Positions 26,907 through 37,600 of a stretch of 64,000 nt of DNA are shown here, one piece after another. The notes under the pieces were generated by a model. The model worked only from the letters and a program-made list of their open reading frames with translations, was not told where the DNA came from and made no database searches. The stretch lies in NCBI GenBank assembly GCA_016699815.1, contig CP065012.1, positions 2,232,001-2,296,000 of the forward strand. Direction: 5' to 3'. The translations under genes and the position numbers were made by a program. The DNA is from Chitinophagaceae bacterium. GTDB taxonomy: Bacteria; Bacteroidota; Bacteroidia; Chitinophagales; Chitinophagaceae. Position 1 is the stretch's first letter; each line of letters begins with the position of its first letter.

Positions 26907-28139
26907 ATGCAATTTTCCGAAATTATTGGCCAAAAACCTCTTACCGAACATTTAGTGCAAATGGTAAAGCAAAATCGGTTGAGCCATGCTTTATTGTTTT
27001 TGGGGAGAGAAGGCAGCAGTGCATTAAATATAGCTCTAGCCTTTACACAATATATTGTATGCGAAAGGCAAAACGGTAAAACCACAGTTGCACCTGCTCC
27101 ATCGCTTTTTGCCGAAGAAAGTACAACCGCTGCATCCGAAAAAAAAAATGAATACCTGCATGATTCATGTGGCGTTTGCCCGGCGTGCATTAAAGCTTCA
27201 AAATTTATTCACCCCGATATACATTTTTGTTATCCTGTAGTAACCAGAAAGTCGGGTGAACAACCGGTAAGTACCGACTATATTGTTGAATGGAGAAAAT
27301 TTATTACCGATAAACCTTATGGCAATGCTTATGACTGGCTGCAGTTTATAGGCGCAGAAAATAAGCAAGGCAATATTACCGCAAAAGAGTGCAACGAAAT
27401 TATCCATAAAATGAGCCTCAAAAGCTTTGAGGCAGAATATAAAATCCTCATCCTTTGGATGCCCGAATACCTGGGTTCAGAAGGAAACAAGCTTCTCAAG
27501 CTTATTGAGGAACCGCCACCTAATACCCTTTTTATTTTTGTGGCCGAAAACGAATCTTTAATACTGTCCACCTTGCTCAGTCGGTTACAATTGGTAAAAT
27601 TTCCGCCGCTAAACGATGCCGATATAGCTCAGGCACTCGAAAAGCAATATGAAGATTTAGCTACTGTCAGGGCATTGCAAATTGCCTCTATTAGTGAGGG
27701 TAACTATAGGGAGGCGTTGCTTCATTTACAAAATTCGGGTGAAGACGACTGGGAAATTATGCTTAGGAATTGGCTAAATACTATTATTAAAACCGGTACG
27801 GCAGCGCAGGTAAAATGGATTGAAGAAGCAGCAAAGCTGGGAAGGGAAAAACAAAAGCAATTTCTCAAATACTTCCTTAGGTTATTGCAGGAAGCCATAA
27901 GGCTGGAAATAATGGGAACCAACCAGCCGGGTACCTCAGAAGCTATGTCTTCAACTATTGAATTAGCCTTAAAATTCAATAATATTTGTGCAATGGAACA
28001 AAAAGAAGCTATAATGAAAGAACTGGATTATGCCAGTTATTATATTGAACGTAATGCCAATGCAAAAATCCTCTTTCATGCACTTACCATTAAGTTATTA
28101 CATATCATTCATAATAAATCAGTAATTTTGGTAAACTGA
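26907..28139 (+). CDS. holB: DNA polymerase III delta' subunit
   Basis: This 410-aa clamp-loader subunit has an N-terminal AAA+ domain with a degenerate P-loop (FLGREGSSALNIA), as expected for delta', which does not hydrolyse ATP. A zinc-binding Cys cluster (SCGVCPACIK) comes at about 90-100 after a ~30-residue insertion (APSLFAEEST). LLKLIEEPPPNTLFIFVAE and LLSRLQLVKFPPL are clamp-loader hallmarks. It is longer than Escherichia coli HolB because of the insertion and a C-terminal extension. The PSP1/RicT gene follows after 242 bp, as in Bacillus where holB and ricT are near neighbours. Confidence 0.9.
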   Translation: MQFSEIIGQKPLTEHLVQMVKQNRLSHALLFLGREGSSALNIALAFTQYIVCERQNGKTTVAPAPSLFAEESTTAASEKKNEYLHDSCGVCPACIKASKFIHPDIHFCYPVVTRKSGEQPVSTDYIVEWRKFITDKPYGNAYDWLQFIGAENKQGNITAKECNEIIHKMSLKSFEAEYKILILWMPEYLGSEGNKLLKLIEEPPPNTLFIFVAENESLILSTLLSRLQLVKFPPLNDADIAQALEKQYEDLATVRALQIASISEGNYREALLHLQNSGEDDWEIMLRNWLNTIIKTGTAAQVKWIEEAAKLGREKQKQFLKYFLRLLQEAIRLEIMGTNQPGTSEAMSSTIELALKFNNICAMEQKEAIMKELDYASYYIERNANAKILFHALTIKLLHIIHNKSVILVN

Positions 28140-28381
28140 GGATGTGAACTGGATTTGTGTGAGGGTTGTTTTTAGTAAGTTAACAAGCTTTCAACTCTAT
28201 ATTTAGCATAGTAAGGCCTTGCAGTTTTTTATTGGAAACTGAGGCCTGGTAAATACTTTTTACCATTAAAAGTTAGTGCTTGCTGCATTCTTAAGAAAAT
28301 AACAAACATTTCCCCAGTTAAATTTTTTTGAAAAGTACAAATGGTTTGTACAAATAATTTTAATGTTAATTATTATTTAAT

Positions 28382-29686
28382 ATGTCTTGTGGTTCCTGTG
28401 GTACTGGTAAAGTTGGCGGCTGCAACAGCAATGGCGGTTGCTCCAGCGGTGGCTGTAATAGGCTAAATGCTTTCGATTGGCTGGCCAACCTGCCTTTTAG
28501 CGATCCGGAGAGCAATTGCAAGGTTCTTGAACTTAGTTTTAACAATGGCAGCCGAAAAGATTTTTTTAGAAATACTACATTGCATTTTTATGAAAAAGGC
28601 GATTTACTGGCTGTAGAAGGGGTTAATGGTTTTGATGTAGGCACAGTAAACCTTACCGGAGAACTGGTTCGCCTGCAACTCAAAAAAAACAATGTAGATG
28701 AAAAAAGCCCGGAAATAAAAAAGATTTTACGAATTGCCAATGATACCGATTTATCAAAACTAAAAGAAAATAAAGCAAGAGAGAAAGAAGTACTCATACG
28801 TAGCCGTGCCATTGCCCGGCAATTAAAGCTGGATATGAAAATGGCCGAAGTGGAAATACAGGCAGACGGAAAAAAGGCAACATTTTTTTACATAGCCGAT
28901 GACAGGGTTGATTTTAGAGAACTGATAAAATTATTTGCCGGGGAATTTAAAGTAAAAGTTGAAATGCGCCAGATAGGTGCAAGGCAGGAAGCCGGCAAAG
29001 TAGGCGGTATTGGCAGTTGCGGAAGAGAACTTTGCTGCAGCACATGGCTTACCGATTTTAAAAGTGTAAATACCAATGCCGCCCGATACCAAAATTTGAG
29101 CATCAACCAGGCCAAGCTAAGTGGCCAGTGCGGCAGGTTAAAATGTTGCCTTAATTATGAATTAGACACCTATTTGGATGCACTCCAATTTTTTCCTAAC
29201 GATGCCGATATGCTTGAAGTGGCAAAAGGAAGAGCTTTTTTAGTGAAAAAAGATATTTTTAAAAATCTGATGTGGTACACAATGGCAGACAGCAATGCAC
29301 AATACCCATTGGCTATTGAAACCGTAAAACGCATTAAGCAACAAAACAGGGAAGGCATAAGGCCCGAAGAATTAGAAACGGTAGAGGTAGTTTCTAATAA
29401 ACCAAAAGAAGTAGAACCGGAGTATGCCGACCTGGTAGGCCAAATAAGCCTGCGTAGCCTGGAAAAAAACAGCCGCAAACGCAAGGATAAAGAACGCAGC
29501 AGGCAACAGCCGCAAAATTTAAACCGCAGGCCCGATCAAAAAACTTCGCAACAACCAGGCCAGCAAAAAGGGCCACAAAGGCCACCGCAGCATGGCGGCA
29601 GGCCAAACCGTGGCCAGCAAGGCCCGCAAAACAGAAACAACCCCAACTTCAACCAACGGAGAAACAAGCCGGGAGATAACCAATAA
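28382..29686 (+). CDS. ricT: PSP1 domain protein, RicT/YaaT-like
   Basis: This 434-aa protein opens with a Cys/Gly-rich tract (MSCGSCGTGKVGGC, seven Cys in the first ~27 residues). The PSP1 core follows at about 50-310, with EVQADGKK-type, FRELIKLFAGEFKVKVEMRQ and the conserved IGSCGRELCCSTWL and SGQCGRLKCCLNYEL cysteine motifs. The last ~90 residues are a low-complexity Gln/Pro/Arg/Asn-rich tail. In Bacillus RicT belongs to an FeS-cluster complex affecting RNase Y. The extra N-terminal Cys cluster and long disordered tail are additions. It stands alone, with holB upstream and gldA downstream. Confidence 0.85.
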   Translation: MSCGSCGTGKVGGCNSNGGCSSGGCNRLNAFDWLANLPFSDPESNCKVLELSFNNGSRKDFFRNTTLHFYEKGDLLAVEGVNGFDVGTVNLTGELVRLQLKKNNVDEKSPEIKKILRIANDTDLSKLKENKAREKEVLIRSRAIARQLKLDMKMAEVEIQADGKKATFFYIADDRVDFRELIKLFAGEFKVKVEMRQIGARQEAGKVGGIGSCGRELCCSTWLTDFKSVNTNAARYQNLSINQAKLSGQCGRLKCCLNYELDTYLDALQFFPNDADMLEVAKGRAFLVKKDIFKNLMWYTMADSNAQYPLAIETVKRIKQQNREGIRPEELETVEVVSNKPKEVEPEYADLVGQISLRSLEKNSRKRKDKERSRQQPQNLNRRPDQKTSQQPGQQKGPQRPPQHGGRPNRGQQGPQNRNNPNFNQRRNKPGDNQ

Positions 29687-29771
29687 ATAGAGCAACTGTT
29701 CTCAATAACCAGTTTTATAAAAGTAAGCAATAATAATTGCCGTATTTTTAAGCATAATTTGTAAATGCATT

Positions 29772-30680
29772 ATGACTATTACTATTAAACACCTTTCTAA
29801 ACATTACGGAACCCAAAAAGCTGTAGATGATATTTCTTTCCAGGTAAATAAAGGGGAAATTGTAGGCTTTTTGGGCCCAAATGGCGCAGGAAAATCCACT
29901 ACAATGAAAATGATAACAGGCTACCTTGCGGCAGATGAAGGCGAAATAAAAGTTTGTGATTTACCGGTTACGGAAACCAGTACGGCAACCAGAAAAAAAA
30001 TAGGCTACCTGCCCGAAGCCAACCCGCTTTACTTTGAAATGTATGTAAAAGAATACCTCTATTTTATTGCCGGCATTCATCAAATTGCACAACCCAAAAA
30101 AAGAATTGATGAAGTAACGGCAACCGTAGGTTTATTGCCCGAAGTACATAAAAAAATTGGTCAGCTTAGCAAAGGATACAAGCAGCGGGTAGGCCTTGCC
30201 GCTGCATTACTGCATAATCCCGATGTATTGATTTTAGATGAGCCTACCAGCGGGCTCGACCCCAATCAAATTTTGGAAATAAGAAATGTTATTAAGCAAC
30301 TGGCAATAGATAAAACTATTTTATTTTCAACCCATATTATGCAGGAGGTGGAAGCTATGTGCAGCAGGGTTATCATCATCAACAAAGGGAAAATTGTAGC
30401 CGACGGTTCCATTGCCAATTTGCAAAGCAAAAACAACAGCAGGCAAATGGTATTGGTAGAATTTTCGGCAAAAGCAAATGAAAACAGTTTGAAAAATATT
30501 CCCGGCGTAACGGATGTTTTTGCAGAAACTAATAACCGTTACAGGCTTGCCTGCGAAAATACCGAGCAGGTAAAAAAGCAATTGCTGCAATGGAGCATAG
30601 AAAATAAATTAGATGTGTTGTCTCTGCAAACAATAGAACAAAGCCTCGAAAATATTTTCCGCAGTTTTACCCAAAATTAA
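29772..30680 (+). CDS. gldA: Gliding-type ABC transporter ATP-binding protein GldA
   Basis: This 302-aa ATPase has Walker A GPNGAGKST (about 38), signature LSKGYKQRVGLAAAL, Walker B VLILDEPTSGLDPNQ and an H-loop in LFSTHIMQEVEA. The length and the C-terminal domain (~80 residues after the ATPase core) match GldA, which works with the GldF/GldG permeases in gliding bacteria. Neither partner is next to it here. An ordinary ABC-2 exporter ATPase cannot be fully excluded. Confidence 0.82.
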   Translation: MTITIKHLSKHYGTQKAVDDISFQVNKGEIVGFLGPNGAGKSTTMKMITGYLAADEGEIKVCDLPVTETSTATRKKIGYLPEANPLYFEMYVKEYLYFIAGIHQIAQPKKRIDEVTATVGLLPEVHKKIGQLSKGYKQRVGLAAALLHNPDVLILDEPTSGLDPNQILEIRNVIKQLAIDKTILFSTHIMQEVEAMCSRVIIINKGKIVADGSIANLQSKNNSRQMVLVEFSAKANENSLKNIPGVTDVFAETNNRYRLACENTEQVKKQLLQWSIENKLDVLSLQTIEQSLENIFRSFTQN

Positions 30681-30753
30681 CTCCTGTTTTTTAACATTAT
30701 CAAAATACATTTCTTTTTGTTTCGTTCTATCTTCAACACATAATTTATTGGGT

Positions 30754-32682
30754 ATGGAGCAGGCTTATTGCAAAAAGTTGTTTTTAAATGTTTTTTTTAT
30801 ACTGGTTTGTTCCTGCAGCTTTGCCCAATGGTATAACCCCGATAAAGTAAATAAAAAAGCCCTGCAGATAAATGAAAGCGCTTACGAAGCAGCACAGAAC
30901 GGAAATTATGCCGGGGCCATTACCTTATTAAATAAAGCGCTTGAGGCCGATCCAAAATTTTTGGACGCCATTCTCTCCAAAGCAGGCATATATGGTAATT
31001 TGAAAAACTACCAGGCTTCCGTAACAGAATATGAAAATGCATTTGCCCTTGATGCACAATATTCGGGGGTTTATTTATTGCCTTATTCCATATCCCTGGC
31101 TGGTACCGCCAATTTTGCAAAAGCGCTGGAAGCAGTAAATAAATTTTTGCAAAATCCCACGCTTAATGCACAAAGTAAAAAAGCCGCAAATTTTCGTAAA
31201 AGCACTTATGCCTTTGCTATTGATTATGCATTAAAGCACCCGATAAGCAACCTTGTTTCTGCACCACAAAATTTAGGAGATAGCATCAACTCAGCCGATC
31301 TTGAATATTATCCTTCTTTAACCATTGATGGCAAAAGCATGATTATTACCCGGCGCATAAATAGCGACGAAGATTTTTATGTAAGCAATTTAGTGAATGG
31401 CGTATGGAGCAAAGCAAATCCTATAGAAGGAAAAGTAAATACCAACCTTAATGAAGGTGCACAAAATATTTCTCAGGATGGGGAATTGCTGGTTTTTACC
31501 GGTTGTAATTATCCCGAAGGAAGAGGAAGCTGCGACCTTTATATTTCTTATAAAACAAAAAGCGGCAAATGGACCGAACCGCAAAACCTTCCCGGAATGA
31601 TCAATACAGAATTTTGGGAATCTTCTCCCTGCTTGTCACCGGATAAAAGGGATTTATATTTTTCCAGTAACCGCCTGGGCGGATTTGGCGGCAAAGATAT
31701 TTGGGTAAGCCATAATGGCAACAATGGGCGCTGGAACGAGCCCGTTAACCTTGGCCCCGAAGTTAATACCATGGCCGATGAAGGTTGCGCTTTTATACAT
31801 GCCGATAACCAAACATTATATTTTAACAGTAATGGACACCCGGGATATGGTGCAACCGATTTGTTTTTGAGCAGAAAAACTATGGATGGAAAATGGTCAA
31901 TACCGGAAAATCTTGGGTACCCTATTAACACAATAGATGATGAAGGCTCGCTTATAGTGGCAAGTGATGGAAAAACCGCTTATTATGCCAGCGATGGCGC
32001 AGATACCAAAGGCGGATTGGATATTTATCGTTATCAATTAAGGGAAGATATAAGCGCAGCAAAAACACTTTGGGTAAGCGGAAAAGTTTTTGATAAAAAA
32101 ACCGGCGTAGGCCTTCCGTCACTGGTGGAATTATTTGAATTAAATTCAAGCCGTATGGTTTCACAATTGCAAACAGATGAGCATGGGAACTATCTTATTA
32201 CCTTGCCAATTGGTAAAGACTATGTATTTAATGTGAACCGGAAAAATTATTTATTTTATTCCGATAATTTTTCTTTGATGAATAATTCCGCAGATACTGC
32301 CTTTCATTTAGACATACCATTGCAACCCATTGAAGCCGGGGCAAGTATTGTGCTCAAAAATATTTTCTTCGACAGCAAAAAATGGGAGCTCAAACCCGAA
32401 TCGCAAACCGAGTTGAATAAAGTGGTGCAACTGTTGAATGATAACCCTTTGCTTAAAATTGAAATTACCGGCCATACCGATAATGTGGGCAACCCGGCAG
32501 ATAACCTTAGGCTTTCTGTGGACAGGGCAAAATCTGTAGTGAAATACCTTATTACCAATGGTATTGCAGCAAACAGGCTTATGTCCAAAGGTTTTGGAGA
32601 AGCAAAACCAATAGCTCCTAACAGCAGCGAAGAAACCCGTGCCCAAAACAGGAGAACGGAGTTGAAGGTGGTTTCCAGGTAG
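30754..32682 (+). CDS. PorE-like TPR / beta-propeller / OmpA-C protein
   Basis: ATG 30754 gives a signal peptide (LFLNVFFILVCSCSFAQ). Domain order: TPR-like helices (about 35-140), WD40-like PD40 propeller (about 170-425, with SPCLSPDKRDLYFSSNRLGG and FNSNGHPGYGATDLF), carboxypeptidase-regulatory-like sandwich (about 430-510, GKVFDKKTGVGLPS) and an OmpA-C peptidoglycan-binding domain (about 525-643, ITGHTDNVG, LRLSVDRAKSV). This matches PorE of the type IX secretion system, although Bacteroidota carry several paralogues, so T9SS function is not certain. The gene stands alone on the + strand with an 8-nt convergent gap to the next gene. Confidence 0.85.
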   Translation: MEQAYCKKLFLNVFFILVCSCSFAQWYNPDKVNKKALQINESAYEAAQNGNYAGAITLLNKALEADPKFLDAILSKAGIYGNLKNYQASVTEYENAFALDAQYSGVYLLPYSISLAGTANFAKALEAVNKFLQNPTLNAQSKKAANFRKSTYAFAIDYALKHPISNLVSAPQNLGDSINSADLEYYPSLTIDGKSMIITRRINSDEDFYVSNLVNGVWSKANPIEGKVNTNLNEGAQNISQDGELLVFTGCNYPEGRGSCDLYISYKTKSGKWTEPQNLPGMINTEFWESSPCLSPDKRDLYFSSNRLGGFGGKDIWVSHNGNNGRWNEPVNLGPEVNTMADEGCAFIHADNQTLYFNSNGHPGYGATDLFLSRKTMDGKWSIPENLGYPINTIDDEGSLIVASDGKTAYYASDGADTKGGLDIYRYQLREDISAAKTLWVSGKVFDKKTGVGLPSLVELFELNSSRMVSQLQTDEHGNYLITLPIGKDYVFNVNRKNYLFYSDNFSLMNNSADTAFHLDIPLQPIEAGASIVLKNIFFDSKKWELKPESQTELNKVVQLLNDNPLLKIEITGHTDNVGNPADNLRLSVDRAKSVVKYLITNGIAANRLMSKGFGEAKPIAPNSSEETRAQNRRTELKVVSR

Positions 32683-32691
32683 TAACTATAT

Positions 32692-33264
32692 TTAAAAACT
32701 AAACCCTGCAGAAACACCTGCCACCGGCACAAAATACAATACCCATGATTTTGGTGTATTGGGCAGATATTCGTAGCCCTCTTTATCCCGGAATGTAGAA
32801 AATAATTTTTGTGCACCACAAAATACATCCAGCATAATACCATTACTAAACCGGTGTTGGTAGCCATAATAATTGGCCATGGCAAACCCGCTGGCTTCAT
32901 AATCTCTGCGGTAAGTTGCTGTAGGTGTTGTATAAGATGTATAAAAAGAAAATTTTTCAAAACCCATACCCAATGCGCCATAAAACCCCAAAGGCGCTTT
33001 TTTCTTTTTAGAAAAAAAGAAGCGGTAATCTGCCCTTGCAGCAAGGGTTTTAAACTCGTTTCCATAAGCTTTGCCAGCAATAAAATTAAGCTGGGCAGTA
33101 GATTTTGCCGTAAGTTTTTTTTCGTAAGAAAGCTTTCCCGATAGCAGGAAATAACCCGGTATGTTCAGCTTTACAATATTATTTATGGGTTGCTGACTTT
33201 TTGCAGGTAACCGCAAAAAAATAATACAAAGTATAAGGGTAATTTTTATTAAACAGTTTTGCAT
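32692..33264 (-). CDS. Outer-membrane beta-barrel protein, DUF3575-like
   Basis: This 190-aa protein has a signal peptide (IKITLILCIIFLRLPAKSQ) and alternating hydrophobic/aromatic beta strands: NYYGYQHRFSNGIMLDVFCG and LYFVPVAGVSAGFSF with a terminal Phe, typical of outer-membrane barrels. The family resembles DUF3575 or short porin-like proteins; the call is by pattern only. It is followed on the same strand by the AIM24-like gene, starting 9 nt upstream of this one, so the two are probably cotranscribed. Confidence 0.7.
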   Translation of the reverse strand: MQNCLIKITLILCIIFLRLPAKSQQPINNIVKLNIPGYFLLSGKLSYEKKLTAKSTAQLNFIAGKAYGNEFKTLAARADYRFFFSKKKKAPLGFYGALGMGFEKFSFYTSYTTPTATYRRDYEASGFAMANYYGYQHRFSNGIMLDVFCGAQKLFSTFRDKEGYEYLPNTPKSWVLYFVPVAGVSAGFSF

Positions 33265-33272
33265 AAAGTTAA

Positions 33273-34061
33273 TTAAGATCCATCCATAAGATTACCCAGC
33301 CCACCCAAAATACTTCCTTCTTCTTTTCTTTTTCCCATTGAGTATTGCAACATTTTTCCTGCAAGCCTGCTAATGGGCAAAGATTGTATCCATACCTTTC
33401 CCGGACCTGTTAATAAAGCAAAAAATAATCCTTCGCCGCCAAAAACCCAGTTTTTAATACCTCTTACCATTTCAATATCAAAATCTACAGTTGCGGTATA
33501 GGCAACTATACAGCCTGTATCCACTTTTAAAATTTCACCAGGTTGCAATTCTCTTTCGGTAATATATCCGCCGGCATGGGCAAATGCCATTCCGGTACCT
33601 TCAAGCTTTTCCATTATAAAACCTTCACCGCCAAAAATTCCCGTACCTAATTTTCGCTGAAACTCAATTCCAATACTTACGCCTTTTGCAGCACAAAGAA
33701 AAGCATCTTTTTGGGCAATTATTTTTCCGCCGAGTTGCGACAAATCAAATGCAATAATTTTCCCCGTATAGGGCGCTGCAAAACTTACTCTTTTTTTACT
33801 TTGTCCTGTATTGGTAAATGCCGTCATAAATAAACTTTCACCTACCAGCAAACGCTTGCCAGCACTCATTAATTTTCCCAATAAACCACTGTTAGTCTGT
33901 TGCTGGCTGCCATCGCCAAAAATGGTTTGCATTTCTATGCCATTATCCATCATCATAAACCCGCCGCTTTCTGCTATGGCCGTTTCCCCGGGGTCGAGTT
34001 CTATTTCTACATATTGCAGTTCTTCACCATAAATTTTATAGTCAATATCATGTGTGGCCAT
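33273..34061 (-). CDS. AIM24 / TIGR00266 family protein
   Basis: This 262-aa beta-rich protein of the AIM24 family has the internal repeat pattern GETAIAESGGFMMMD and GEGFIMEKLEGTGMAF. The ending KRKEEGSILGGLGNLM is common in the TIGR00266 group. The family has no firmly assigned biochemical role in bacteria; the mitochondrial homologue affects inner membrane organisation. No signal peptide is seen. It is divergent from the truncated peptidase gene, with a 101-bp gap. Confidence 0.85.
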   Translation of the reverse strand: MATHDIDYKIYGEELQYVEIELDPGETAIAESGGFMMMDNGIEMQTIFGDGSQQQTNSGLLGKLMSAGKRLLVGESLFMTAFTNTGQSKKRVSFAAPYTGKIIAFDLSQLGGKIIAQKDAFLCAAKGVSIGIEFQRKLGTGIFGGEGFIMEKLEGTGMAFAHAGGYITERELQPGEILKVDTGCIVAYTATVDFDIEMVRGIKNWVFGGEGLFFALLTGPGKVWIQSLPISRLAGKMLQYSMGKRKEEGSILGGLGNLMDGS

Positions 34062-34162
34062 AAAGTGATTTTTGCTAAAATTACAATTTTTTTAAAGTAC
34101 CGATTCGGTATTTTTGCACAATACCAATTATGGAAATTTTATTTTATTAAACTTGCATCTCC

Positions 34163-34505
34163 ATGAAAAAAATCCTTTTATCTATTTCTTGTTTCATTGT
34201 TACTTTGCTTTCTTTTGGCCAGGCTGCTTTAGTAGAAAAAATTACCCGTAAAGGCAATGAACTGGTAATACCTTACGAAAAATATACCTTGCCCAATGGC
34301 CTCACTATTTTGTTGCATGAAGATCATAGCGATCCAGTAGTGCATGTAGATATTACCTATCATGTAGGCAGTGCAAGAGAAGAAATTGGCAAAAGCGGCT
34401 TTGCACACTTTTTTGAACACATGATGTTCCAGGGCAGCGACCATGTAGGTGATGAGCAGCATTTATGAGATTATAGAACTGGATGCCAATGGAAATTTGA
34501 AATAA
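34163..34505 (+). pseudogene. M16 zinc peptidase, internal deletion remnant
   Basis: The first ~98 codons encode a signal peptide and the start of an M16 (insulinase/pitrilysin-like) peptidase, including the inverted zinc motif HFFEHMMFQGSDHVGDE. Normal homologues run to several hundred residues; here a stop follows immediately after GDEQHL. In the +1 frame, right behind it, a short reading YEIIELDANGNLK-stop looks like the C-terminal end of a peptidase of this family. The simplest explanation is a deletion removing the middle of the gene and shifting frame. The typical glutamate ligand ~75 residues downstream is lost, so the product cannot be active. Confidence 0.75.
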
Positions 34506-34525
34506 ATGTTTATTAATTAATACTT

Positions 34526-34556
34526 AAAAGCAGCTTACCGGGCTGCTTTTTTATTT
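34526..34556 (+). terminator. Intrinsic terminator after the peptidase remnant
   Basis: AAAAGCAGC and GCTGCTTTT pair around a short TTACCGG loop, followed by a T-rich run. It is the preserved terminator of the former peptidase gene. Confidence 0.75.
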
Positions 34557-34641
34557 TATATATTGGATAGGGAAAGCAATGGGCTTAAATTGCAACAGAA
34601 ATAAAATTTTTTGTAATTTTTACCGGCTATAAAAAAAGCAT

Positions 34642-37600
34642 ATGGAAAGTAAAATAACCGATGCAAGGATAAGGGTGATATTTATCATCGCTTTTGTAGT
34701 TATTAGTGCATTTCTGGTATTTACATTTTCTAATATGTATAAAGCAGAAACTTCCAGCAGCAGCGTTAAAAGTTCGCTGGATTTTTTATTGCAGTTAGAG
34801 CGCACCAGTATTGACCTAAATGCCATGGAGGCCAGCCAAAATGCATTTGCAGCATCCGATGATAAATTGCTGCCTCCTTATTATGATAATTTTAACAAAC
34901 TCCGCAGGGATACAACCCTTTTGGCAGCATTGAAATTTAACGATGCTGTTTCCAATAATTACCAGACCGAACTGTTATCGCTTCTCAATAGAAAAATGCT
35001 CCACTCCAAGGAGTATGTAGAAATTTTAAAACTTTACGGAGCCGATTCGGCCAGAAGCTATATGGATTTGGGGAGGGGAAAAATGCAATTCGACAATGTT
35101 ATTTCATTTATCAGCCAAATTGAAAATAACAGGAGATTTGAAATGGAACAGTCCAACATGAACTTAAAAAAATATGCTAGCCGTATCAGTTGGGAATTTT
35201 TTGCATTGGTGCTGCTTTTTCTTGGAATTCTATTTTATAGTTTCAAAACCATCAACAGGGAGTTTAGAAAATGGGAGGAAAACGACCATGCCCTTAGGTT
35301 TAATGCCTCCGTAGTTCAAAACATGTCCGACCCGGTAATTACCATTGACAGAAATTACAAAATTACCAACTGGAATAAACATGCAAATGAATTATATGGG
35401 TATACCGAAGATGAAGTAATTGGCAGGCATGTAGGGGAGTTGTTACAATCAAAGTACACATTTCCAACTGATGAAATAGAGAAAACATTACAAACAAATG
35501 GTAATTGGAAAGGTGAAGTGGAGCACCAGCATAAAAATGGAACTACGATTTATGCCGAAATGTCTATTTCTGAAATTAAAAGCGAAACCGGTGAAATACT
35601 GGGTATTGTAGAAGTATTGAGGGATATTACCGAACGTAAAAAACTCCAGCAGGAATTGCTCATGTTAAATGAAAACCTCGGGCAGCAGGTAAAAGTAAAA
35701 GCTGCGGAACTTACCGCAGTGTTTGAAAGGATAACCGATGCATTTATAGCTCTGGATAACAACTGGAATTATACTTACCTGAATAAAATGGCCGCCATAA
35801 TGCACAATAGGTCAGAAGGCGAGCTTGAGGGCAAAAATATTTGGACCGAATACCCAGAGCTGGTGGGCGGGGAATTTCACCATTACCTCTACCTCGCAAA
35901 AGAAACACAGCAACCCCAGCGTGTGCAGTTGTATTATGATAAAGATGGCAAATGGTACGAAGATTTAATTTACCCCACCCGGGATGGTATATCTGTTTAT
36001 TACCACGATATTACCGAAAGGAGGGAAGCAGAAATTGCCCTGGAAAAAATGCATGAACGCCTGCAATACCATATCAATAATACGCCTATGGCTTTTATTG
36101 AAATGGATAGCAACCCCAGGGTAATACAAGGCAACGAAAACGTAGAAAAAATATTTGGGTGGACAGAGGATGAGTTGCTGAACAACCCTCAAAGTTTTTG
36201 GGAGCTCATTTACAAAGATGATATATCCATTGTGCAAGATTCTATTACACAATTGGTATCTAACAGCAGCAGTAAAAATATTTTTACTGCCAGGAGCATC
36301 ACCAGGCAGGGTAAAATTATTTATTGTGAATGGTATAATTCAGTGTTAAAAGATAAGGCAGGCAAGCTCATAGGCATTATGAGCCTTGTGCTGGACATTA
36401 CAGAACGCAAGAAATCTCTGGAGCAACTGGAGCTTTCCGAAAAAGCGTTACAAATATCCAATGAAAGGTTTATGCTTGTGGCAAGGGCAACAAACGATGC
36501 CGTATGGGATTGGGATTTTTCCACCGGTACAATTTGGGGCAACGACAGCTATTGCGAAATTTTTGACTTAAAAGATACCAATGAATACAGTTTCGAAAAA
36601 TTTATGGAACACTTGCATCCTTTGGACAGGGAACCCATGATCAACAATTTTAGGAATACTTTAAAAAAACGAAACAGCTTAATTACCGAGGAGTATCGGC
36701 TACAAACCGCAAAGGGAAACTGGCTTACTTTCTATAACCGGGCCTATATTTTGTATAATAGCGAGGGCAAAGGCTACCGTATGCTCGGTGCTATGCAGGA
36801 TATTACCGAGTTACGAAAATCGGCAAAACAACTTACGTTCGAAAAAGAACTTTCCGACTCCATCATCAATAGCCTGCCCGGTATTTTTTACCTTATGGAT
36901 AAAAAAGGTAAAATATTTCGCTGGAACAATAACCTTATAAAAGTAACAGGCTATAGTTACGATGAAATAAAGTCCATGAATGCCGTAGATTTTTTTATAG
37001 ACAAAGAAATGGCAATAGAGAAAATAAATGCAGTTTTTTTAATAGGCGAAAACAGTCAGGAAGCCCAGCTTGTTTTGAAGAACGGGCAGTGGGTGCCTTA
37101 TTATTTTACCGGTATAGCTATTATGTACGAAGGCGAAGAGTGCCTTATGGGTGTTGGTATTGATATTTCCGAAAGAGTAAAATCGCAAAAAGAACTCAAG
37201 AAAAGTGAAGAAAATTTCAGGATGTTAATTGAACAGGCTTCCGATGGAATTTTTATTTGCGATAGGTACCTGCAATACCTCGATGTAAATACCAGCGCAA
37301 CAGTACTCACCGGTTACTCCAAAGAAGAATTACTGCAAATGAATATGTTTGACCAGGTTATTACTGTAGATCCGGAAAGTAGCGACGCTTTGCTTATGGA
37401 CGATTTGTTTAATGGCAGTGTAGTAATTAGGGAAAGGCAAATGCGTTGTAAAGATGGAAAAATAATTGATGTGGAAATAAGCGCCAAACTTTTGCCCGAT
37501 GGCAGGTTCCAGGGAATTGTGAGAGATATAACTGCCAGGAAGGCTGCTGCAGAAGCCCTGCGGCTTTCGGAAAATAAATATCGCTTATTATTTACACAAA

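Noticed and set aside
28140..28381. Possible RNA gene or riboswitch between holB and ricT
   Set aside because: No conserved RNA motif, stable hairpin series or tRNA cloverleaf could be recognised by eye.
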